A stretch of 61,473 nt of DNA from Clostridia bacterium (GTDB taxonomy: Bacteria > Bacillota > Clostridia > Christensenellales > UBA1242). Made by a program: the position numbers and the translations under genes. Position 1 is the stretch's first letter. Each line of letters starts with the position of its first letter. This document shows, in pieces, positions 55,962 through 61,473 of this stretch. The DNA lies in NCBI GenBank assembly GCA_017464845.1, contig JAFTYD010000011.1, positions 1 to 61,473 of the forward strand. The letters run 5' to 3'. Under the pieces are notes generated by a model that did no database searches, was not told the DNA's origin, and saw nothing but the letters and a program-made list of their open reading frames with translations.

Positions 55962-58238
55962 ATGTCTATACACAGACATGGGGATGGTCTATTTTGGCCA
56001 TCCCTATTTTCTATTTCAAATGAAATAGAAAAAAAACAATTATTAAATTTAATTGAAGAAAAAACAATTGTTAATTACACATCTCTTCAACTTGCCCAAG
56101 AAATGCTTGAAATATCAAATATGCCTTTAGATTACAGAATTGATGATCCTTGTGTACAATTAGCTTGTGAACATGTTGCTCTCAAATTTATGCTTCAAGA
56201 TTCAGAACTTGCAAAAGATTTACTAAATGAAGATGACTTTTATAAAGCAAATGAATTAATTTCAAGAAAACAATATAATAGCAAGCTATTACAAAAACTT
56301 TTACATAGTTTTTTAAAACTTTTAATATCTAAACAAAATGACAACTTAAAAAATTTGTTTACAATCTCTATTATTAATGAGTATAGTAAAGTACAAGAAG
56401 ATGAAATCAATCATTCTTATGGAGTTTTAAAAAAAATAATTGAAAAAAAAACATCAGGTGTTAAAAATAACTGTTATTATAAGGCTGAACATTCTTTACA
56501 AGCAACTCCATTAAATGACATACTTAATCAATTTATTTTAAATAAGATAAATTATAATTTTAACCAATCAAATGAATGTAAAGTAAATAACGAAACAAGT
56601 ACTCTTTTTTGTGGTTATGAACAAAAAGTAAATAATAAAATTTTACAAACAGCACTTATTAATGATGATAAATTTTGGGCAGAACATAAAAACTTTAATA
56701 TCGTAACTTTTCTTAATGAAATTGTAAATCTGAACGATATTCGTCATGCAGAAAAAGTTTTAGAATTAATTATAGAAAATTTACAAAAAATCCCACATAT
56801 AAACCTTATTTTTAAACACAACTTTCCACTTTATATGTCAAAGTATGATGAACTTGTAGAAAAACTCGAAGAACAAACATTTAGATTTTGTTTCAAACGA
56901 TTAGAGCCTTATTGTGATTTATCTATATTAAAAACAATTCATTTTTGTTATCCAATGAACAAAGTAGAACCTAATTTTTTTGAGATCGGGCAAAAAGTTT
57001 GGAATAACTTCATTTGTAAATACAATTATCCTAACAACTTTGATGATGTTAACAATTTTCTTAATAATGAAATTAATCGCTTCATATCTGGAGATACTCA
57101 TGAATATAATGATATCGCAGTTATTCTTGATGCAGCCCCATTTAGATATTCAGCCGATAATGATGATAGAAGATTATTTACAGCTTATCACCCTGATTGT
57201 TTCTCTTTTGATAATATTTGGAAACGTGTGTATCTAAAAGCTTATGCTGTTACTCTTCTTTCAAAAGACGAACAAACGCAATTTTCTTATTTACAAAGAA
57301 TTTTTGTAGATTTGATTAAAACAATTGAAAAAAGAATTGGAATTTGTACTACTCATCAACTTGATATTTCAACTCGTACAAAACATTATGAAGAACTTAA
57401 AAAAACACTTAACTTATTTGATATCAATGTAAATGATGAACATAAAAATGATTATATCATCTCTTTACTTGATAGAGATTCTGCACTCATAGAAGAAGCT
57501 GATGTTTTCCCAATCCTTGAACAGATAGGTGACGCTATATATGGATTCGCTGTTGCAGAACTTTTATTCTACGATCCTAACACTAGAAATATGTCAGAAA
57601 AGTTTGAAAATCTTACTCGTGCTGAAGCTCAAGTATTAATATCTAAAAAACATAGATTTGATAAACTTTATTTACAAATAGGCATCCCTGCTAAATACAC
57701 TGAATATGATTCTATCTTTTTTGATTACGAAAACATTAATGAAGAAAATCTTCAAATTCTTAATCAAGAAAAGTATCTTGCAGATTCACTTGAAATGATA
57801 ATAGGTTCTATTTACCGCGATGTAGGTATTGAACAATCTATCAATTTCACAAAACAACTACTTCTTACAACATTCCCAGAACAACTACATAAAGAAGTTT
57901 TCCCAACAGAAGAAAATAAATTTAACAGAGATATCGATATGGACTATTGGTCAAAAATACTCCCTTCTCCTTACTCTGTTATGAATAGTGAACTCATAAC
58001 TCTTTGGAATGCTCTTAATAAAGTCATTCTAATTACTTCGCTTGGTACTGAGACAAAAGAAAAGCGAAAATACATTACTAATAGCTTTGGCAATACTGCT
58101 ATTTATGGAGAAGAAAGCCTCAATCATATTGTAACATGGGCTTTCCATAATTATCTGAATAACGGACTTTATTCCGTTTTACAGAAATATAGCGAAAAAA
58201 TTCGCAATAATTACGAAAACAATAAAAATTTTAATTAA
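55962..58238 (+). CDS. 758-residue protein with C-terminal RNase III domain
   Basis: A large protein with a novel layout. About residues 1-490 are helical with no recognised domain. Residues about 490-640 are an RNase III domain: ILEQIGDAIYGFAVAELLF carries Glu520 and Asp524 (the LExxGD motif) and LADSLEMIIGSIYRD carries Asp608 and Glu611, so all four metal-binding acids are kept. No dsRNA-binding domain is seen; a 115-residue tail follows. Start ATG 55962 has AAGGAGG 8 nt before it; an ATG at 55941 lies before the ribosome binding site. The 16-nt inverted repeat and two hairpins flank the gene. 50 nt later follows viperin. Likely cleaves double-stranded RNA. Confidence 0.75.
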   Translation: MSIHRHGDGLFWPSLFSISNEIEKKQLLNLIEEKTIVNYTSLQLAQEMLEISNMPLDYRIDDPCVQLACEHVALKFMLQDSELAKDLLNEDDFYKANELISRKQYNSKLLQKLLHSFLKLLISKQNDNLKNLFTISIINEYSKVQEDEINHSYGVLKKIIEKKTSGVKNNCYYKAEHSLQATPLNDILNQFILNKINYNFNQSNECKVNNETSTLFCGYEQKVNNKILQTALINDDKFWAEHKNFNIVTFLNEIVNLNDIRHAEKVLELIIENLQKIPHINLIFKHNFPLYMSKYDELVEKLEEQTFRFCFKRLEPYCDLSILKTIHFCYPMNKVEPNFFEIGQKVWNNFICKYNYPNNFDDVNNFLNNEINRFISGDTHEYNDIAVILDAAPFRYSADNDDRRLFTAYHPDCFSFDNIWKRVYLKAYAVTLLSKDEQTQFSYLQRIFVDLIKTIEKRIGICTTHQLDISTRTKHYEELKKTLNLFDINVNDEHKNDYIISLLDRDSALIEEADVFPILEQIGDAIYGFAVAELLFYDPNTRNMSEKFENLTRAEAQVLISKKHRFDKLYLQIGIPAKYTEYDSIFFDYENINEENLQILNQEKYLADSLEMIIGSIYRDVGIEQSINFTKQLLLTTFPEQLHKEVFPTEENKFNRDIDMDYWSKILPSPYSVMNSELITLWNALNKVILITSLGTETKEKRKYITNSFGNTAIYGEESLNHIVTWAFHNYLNNGLYSVLQKYSEKIRNNYENNKNFN
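55981..56032 (+). other. Two perfect hairpins inside the first codons of the RNase III gene
   Basis: 7-bp GGGATGG/CCATCCC stem (55981-55987 with 55998-56004) and an 11-bp stem (56007-56017 with 56022-56032, 4-nt loop), both starting within 20 codons of the ATG. The GC-rich stem stands out in this AT-rich DNA and, with the leader hairpins, could slow ribosomes or act as an RNase III cleavage site. Confidence 0.55.
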
Positions 58239-58253
58239 AATAAAACGGTATAA
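58238..58253. repeat. Right arm of inverted repeat flanking the RNase III gene
   Basis: Begins on the last base of the RNase III gene stop codon and is perfectly complementary to 55912-55927; it directly abuts the 58254-58283 hairpin. Confidence 0.7.
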
Positions 58254-58283
58254 TTTCTCCTAATTTTTTATAAAAAGGAGAAA
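58254..58283 (+). promoter_or_regulatory. Hairpin covering the viperin ribosome binding site
   Basis: 8-bp stem TTTCTCCT/AGGAGAAA (58254-58261 with 58276-58283) with the AGGAG of the viperin gene in the 3' arm; inner A/T pairing can extend it. Cleavage or unfolding would free the site. Confidence 0.65.
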
Positions 58284-58288
58284 ATATT

Positions 58289-59134
58289 ATGAAAAAATTT
58301 AATGTGATAAACTATCACATAACAAACAAATGTAATTATCATTGTACATACTGCTTTGGCAAATTTAAAGGTCAAGACCCATCTATTGATGAAGCAAAAA
58401 AAATTATAAACAACATTGCATCATATTTTAGAAAAAACAAAATTAATGACGGAAGAATCAATTTTGCAGGTGGTGAGCCAACTTTATATAAACATCTTGA
58501 TGAATTAATAGATTATTCAAATTCACTTGGAATTACTACATCAATTATTACAAATGGTTATTTACTCACTCCTGAACGTATTCGCTCTTGGAAAGGTAAA
58601 ATCTCAATAATTGGAATAAGTGTCGATTCACTTTCATCTGATTCAAATAATAAAATTGGTAGATGCTATCTCAATAACTCAATATCTCTTACACAACTAA
58701 AAGAATTATCTAACTCTATACACGAATGCAACATTGATTTAAAGATAAATACCGTTGTTTCAAAACTTAATATTAACGAAAATTTTTCTGAATTATATCG
58801 TGCTTTAAAGCCAAAAAAAATTAAGTTATTTCAAATGCATTTAATTGATGGAATAAATAATAAATCAAAAAAATATGAAATAACTAAAAAAGAATTCGAT
58901 GAATTCTGTAAAAAACATCAAGAATTTGAATCTATTATTATTGCTGAACCTTGTGGAAGTATGGAAAATTCTTATTTAATGATTAATCCAGAAGGTGAAT
59001 TTCAGTTAAATAACAATGGAAATTATAAAACTTTTGGAAATTTAAATACAAATTCTCTTTATGAAATACTAAAAAATGTTCCACTAGATTCTAATAAGTT
59101 CAACCTTCGCTACTTAAAAGAAGGTTCAAGATGA
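58289..59134 (+). CDS. Prokaryotic viperin (radical SAM ddh-nucleotide synthase)
   Basis: A 281-residue radical SAM enzyme clearly like animal and prokaryotic viperins, which turn nucleoside triphosphates into 3'-deoxy-3',4'-didehydro chain terminators of viral RNA. Seen: VINYHITNKCNYHCTYCF with Cys15-x3-Cys19-x2-Cys22, NFAGGEPTLYKHLDEL, SIITNGYL, ISVDS, IGR, LKINTVVSKLN, LFQMHLIDGIN and SYLMINPEGEFQLNNNG. The animal amphipathic helix and C-terminal Trp are absent, as expected for bacteria. The base substrate cannot be told. Its AGGAG lies in a hairpin; the Smr gene overlaps its end by 4 nt. Confidence 0.92.
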   Translation: MKKFNVINYHITNKCNYHCTYCFGKFKGQDPSIDEAKKIINNIASYFRKNKINDGRINFAGGEPTLYKHLDELIDYSNSLGITTSIITNGYLLTPERIRSWKGKISIIGISVDSLSSDSNNKIGRCYLNNSISLTQLKELSNSIHECNIDLKINTVVSKLNINENFSELYRALKPKKIKLFQMHLIDGINNKSKKYEITKKEFDEFCKKHQEFESIIIAEPCGSMENSYLMINPEGEFQLNNNGNYKTFGNLNTNSLYEILKNVPLDSNKFNLRYLKEGSR

Positions 59135-59469
59135 GTAAATATATAGAACTTAATATTAAAGATGGAATGCCTCCTGCTTGTGAAGCAATGGATTGTTTAA
59201 AAAATTTATTTGAAAGATGTCGCGTTAATAAATACAAATGTATACTTATCATTCATGGTTATGGCAGCACAGGTAAAGGTGGAAAAATCCGTAAGTTAAC
59301 TCGTACATGGTTAGAAAAACAAAAACAAAAAAGAAAAATCAAAACTATTATAATTGGAGAAGATTTTAATATTTATAATCCAAAAGCATTAGAATTAAAA
59401 AATAAATACCATGAACTCTCTCCACTACTATCTGTTTGCAATCATGGTGTAACGGTAATAGAAATCTAA
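59131..59469 (+). CDS. Stand-alone Smr-domain protein
   Basis: A 112-residue protein matching the Smr fold: IELNIKDGMPPACEAMDCLK in place of the LDLHG start and CILIIHGYGSTGKGGKIRKL as the HGxG-type loop, followed by a long helix. Smr domains are found in nucleases acting on RNA or branched DNA. Its ATG overlaps the viperin stop by 4 nt, so it is translationally coupled to viperin. It may bind or cut RNA; this is inferred from the family. Confidence 0.65.
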   Translation: MSKYIELNIKDGMPPACEAMDCLKNLFERCRVNKYKCILIIHGYGSTGKGGKIRKLTRTWLEKQKQKRKIKTIIIGEDFNIYNPKALELKNKYHELSPLLSVCNHGVTVIEI

Positions 59470-59509
59470 TCTAAAATACAAATAAAAATGTCATTAGATG
59501 ATTAATTTT

Positions 59510-59553
59510 AAAAATAAAAACCTATTAGAGAAAACTAATAGGTTTTTATTTTT
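59510..59553. terminator. Very long intrinsic terminator of the viperin operon
   Basis: Perfect 19-bp stem (59510-59528 with 59535-59553), 6-nt loop, T-rich in either direction; separates the operon from the converging RNase III-like gene. Longest hairpin seen in this window. Confidence 0.8.
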
Positions 59554-59593
59554 ATAATATAATTTCATATGAAACTTAAATATATACAATCTC

Positions 59594-60592
59594 CTACCAA
59601 TAACTAATGTCTAAATAAATTATTTTATTTTCAAAATCTACTCTTTTTATAAGATAACCATAATCTCTAAAAAGATTTGTATAAAAAAACATCTGATAAT
59701 CAAGTTTTTCACCTAAAATATTTTCTACTTCTTTAAAAGAAATTGTTTCATCTACATCATATTTATCTTTATTTCTTAAATAATCAGCAAATTTTTTATA
59801 TTTTTCTCTAATCGAAGGTAAATTTTGATAACTTATATCTGTCAATAAAATAAAATTTCTAACAATATCTTCAAGATCATCACAATTGCCATTAATCAAA
59901 TAAATAGCATACAATACAGCTTTAACAGCATCAGCAAGTATTGTATTGTTTGTAAATTCATAATTTTTTGGCTTAAAATTTTCATCACACAAAATATAAT
60001 CAATCAAATTGTATTTTTTAGCGATTATTTCAGTCAACTGCTTATCAGTTAAAAATTCAGGAAGAAAATAATCTAAATTAATCATTGAAGAATTATAAAA
60101 TTGAAATAAATAGTTTACTTTTAACAAATCGATTAATTTTTGACCAGCTGTAACCATATCAAAATTATATTCATACTCACGCAAGCAATTTTTTGAACAA
60201 GCATATGACCCATCTGTTAATGCTCTTTTTATAAACTTATTATCGCATTGTAAATATTTTAAGAATAAATCTTCAAAAATTTCCTCATGTGTCTCCTCAT
60301 TGTATTCATAAAAAGCAATATCTTTACATTTTTTCAAACTTATCCAACCACAAGTCCCTATTTTTGTACTACCTTCAAACCATATCATTCTGCATTTTTC
60401 AGGATTAATAAACATATCAACTTTTTCATATTCAGGACTTTTTGAAATCGCTAGCAAATTTTTATATTCTTCCAAAAACTGATGAGAATTTTCAACATCA
60501 TAGCATTTGTCTATATTTAATTTTTCTGAACGAATCAATATTTTATCAGGAAAACTACCATTTAATAGAAATAATTTTTTAATATTATTCAT
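59594..60592 (-). CDS. RNase III-like protein lacking catalytic acids
   Basis: A 332-residue protein. Residues about 120-250 have an RNase III layout: RALTDGSYACSK (ALTHRSYA-type), EYNFDMVTAGQKLIDL (LExxGD-type), LTEIIAKKYNLIDYIL and TILADAVKAVLYAIYLINGN (LADAFEALIGAIYLDGG-type). Of the four catalytic acids, Val147 replaces Glu, Gln151 replaces Asp and Lys224 replaces Glu; only Asp221 remains, so cleavage is not expected. The first 115 residues and last 80 are unassigned. A -10-like TATAAT lies at 60618-60613. Its position next to the active RNase III gene suggests it is linked to that system. Confidence 0.6.
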   Translation of the reverse strand: MNNIKKLFLLNGSFPDKILIRSEKLNIDKCYDVENSHQFLEEYKNLLAISKSPEYEKVDMFINPEKCRMIWFEGSTKIGTCGWISLKKCKDIAFYEYNEETHEEIFEDLFLKYLQCDNKFIKRALTDGSYACSKNCLREYEYNFDMVTAGQKLIDLLKVNYLFQFYNSSMINLDYFLPEFLTDKQLTEIIAKKYNLIDYILCDENFKPKNYEFTNNTILADAVKAVLYAIYLINGNCDDLEDIVRNFILLTDISYQNLPSIREKYKKFADYLRNKDKYDVDETISFKEVENILGEKLDYQMFFYTNLFRDYGYLIKRVDFENKIIYLDISYW

Positions 60593-60745
60593 ATTTCCTC
60601 CCGTTTTCGTTTATTATATCATAAATTGTTAAATTTCAAAATTGTTATTTTAAATTACAAAACAACTATTAAATTATATTTGAGATATAACTGATAAACT
60701 TAATACCAAAATTTTGAAACTCTAAAAAAATAAATATTTTATATT

Positions 60746-60774
60746 TTGCATTATAAAAGGAGATTTGTTATAAT
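60746..60774 (+). promoter_or_regulatory. Promoter of the 76-residue gene
   Basis: -35 TTGCAT (60746-60751), 17-nt spacer, consensus -10 TATAAT (60769-60774). Start near 60781, giving about 125 nt of leader. Confidence 0.8.
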
Positions 60775-60780
60775 ATTTTA

Positions 60781-60905
60781 GTATTTGATAATTTAATCAA
60801 TATTGATGAAAATCTAATAATGAATTATGATAGATGAGTTATTGAATGGTTATACCTAAATAGATAACTACCAATAATATCCTTGGCTGATTTAAAGGAG
60901 AGAAT
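60781..60905 (+). promoter_or_regulatory. Structured leader of the 76-residue gene
   Basis: About 125 nt between promoter and TTG start. An imperfect hairpin can form around 60838-60881 (TTATTG and TGGTTAT arms with ATAA, CCA and ATAA). No known riboswitch class recognised; the rest of the 60593-60905 gap is the promoter and plain AT-rich DNA. Confidence 0.35.
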
Positions 60906-61136
60906 TTGAAATATTTAGATTTGGTTGAATTAATAAAAGAAAAACCAGCTTATACAAAAGCTGGAGTTAATGTTGGAGATTTTGGTGCCATAATGAGTAA
61001 AAAACCAATCAATGGAAAGTGGCAAGTTGTATTTTCTGAGTTTTATACAGGAAAAGATATTGCAGATATCATGGTTGATGAAGAAGATTTAAAAGTACAC
61101 GATAGTGTGCCAAAAGACAGATATCCAAAAAAATAA
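60906..61136 (+). CDS. Small conserved hypothetical protein, DUF4926-like
   Basis: A 76-residue soluble protein. The block VNVGDFGAIMSKKP followed by GKWQVVFSEFYTGKDIADIM and a terminal DEEDLKVH resembles the small DUF4926-type beta barrel. Starts at TTG, 5 nt after AAAGGAG. Function unknown. Its own promoter precedes it and a hairpin terminator follows. Confidence 0.6.
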   Translation: MKYLDLVELIKEKPAYTKAGVNVGDFGAIMSKKPINGKWQVVFSEFYTGKDIADIMVDEEDLKVHDSVPKDRYPKK

Positions 61137-61185
61137 TTTGACACCTAATATTTTAGGATAAAAAATTAAGTAAAATTTTGAAAAA

Positions 61186-61236
61186 TAAAAAACCTTTGAA
61201 AACACCCGATTTCAAAAGAGTTTTCAAAGGTTTATA
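61186..61236 (+). terminator. Intrinsic terminator
   Basis: Perfect 13-bp stem (61191-61203 with 61220-61232), 16-nt loop, ending 3 nt before the tRNA 3' end; the converging tRNA may use it too. Confidence 0.65.
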
Positions 61237-61238
61237 TT

Positions 61239-61314
61239 TGGAGCTGATGACGGGACTTGAACCCGTGACCTCCGCCTTACCAAGGCGGTGCGCTACCGAC
61301 TGTGCCACATCAGC
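61239..61314 (-). tRNA. tRNA-Thr (anticodon GGU)
   Basis: 76-nt cloverleaf on the minus strand. Acceptor GCTGATG pairs with CATCAGC, discriminator T, encoded CCA; anticodon stem CCGCC/GGCGG with loop TTGGTAA, anticodon GGU reading ACC/ACU; T-arm with GGTTCAAGTC. The remaining 61315-61473 holds no recognisable feature. Confidence 0.95.
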
Positions 61315-61473
61315 ATATTATAAATTAAAAAGTTAAATTATTTTTATTACTTACATATCATATCATAAACAAATTTATTTTCCAAATATTTAATAAAAAT
61401 ATTATAAAAAATTATTTTATTTATATTTTAAATTAAATTTTTATTGAAAATACACAATTTATTAATAAAAAAT

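Noticed and set aside
55541-58238. Retron interpretation of the structured leader and long protein
   Set aside because: The protein has no reverse-transcriptase motif (no YADD-like block); its C-terminal domain is RNase III-like.
1-61473. CRISPR array, insertion sequence or prophage
   Set aside because: No spaced identical direct repeats, transposase or integrase reading frame was seen in the window.

Overview
The window is very AT-rich, uses the standard code with AGGAGG-type ribosome binding sites and has tightly packed operons. It looks like an anaerobic low-GC Gram-positive bacterium (Firmicutes, probably an uncultured gut Clostridia-like lineage). Supporting genes are pyruvate:ferredoxin oxidoreductase, an oxygen-sensitive class III ribonucleotide reductase with its activase, a dlt-like cell-envelope cluster, and the secG-rnr-smpB-ssrA gene order. 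I cannot place it to genus.

Layout. 1-4.7 kb: a dlt-like operon (adenylation enzyme, carrier protein, MBOAT, SGNH protein, Sfp-type phosphopantetheinyl transferase). 4.7-9.7 kb: leftward salvage genes (two Nudix hydrolases, RpiB-like isomerase, GNAT, PnuC, adenosine deaminase, PP2C-like protein). 9.9-20.4 kb: an operon of ABC ATPase, ABC permease and two giant beta-rich exported proteins behind a consensus promoter. 20.6-25.5 kb: Wzy/ligase-like membrane protein, GNAT, ComB-like protein, MntP and a Ca2+/cation antiporter. 25.9-29.1 kb: nrdD-nrdG-dut. 29.2-34 kb: YhaN/YhaO (SbcCD-like) and a DUF4097-like protein. 34-43.7 kb: a short alanyl-tRNA synthetase, truA, PFOR, a lineage-specific protein, transketolase and a P-loop-less shikimate-kinase-like protein. 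43.7-51.1 kb: ComEC-like beta-lactamase fold protein, patatin, a Glu-rich membrane coiled-coil protein, tmRNA, SmpB, RNase R, SecG. 51.2-55.5 kb: small metabolic and housekeeping genes, including a PIN-domain protein with a small partner.

The most interesting region is 55.7-60.6 kb. A consensus promoter drives a roughly 210-nt leader full of hairpins, then a 758-residue protein whose C-terminal part is an RNase III domain with all four catalytic acidic residues, then a prokaryotic viperin (radical SAM enzyme making ddh-nucleotides), then a small Smr-domain protein overlapping the viperin gene. Immediately downstream on the other strand is a 332-residue RNase III-like protein that has lost three of the four catalytic acids. 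A 16-bp perfect inverted repeat flanks the RNase III gene and both ribosome binding sites lie in inverted repeats, so the nuclease may cleave its own messenger. I regard this RNase III-viperin-Smr locus as a candidate undescribed antiviral system.

The rightmost part holds a small gene with a structured leader and tRNA-Thr(GGU). Many genes end in clear intrinsic terminators, often usable from both strands. No CRISPR array, insertion sequence or prophage module was seen.
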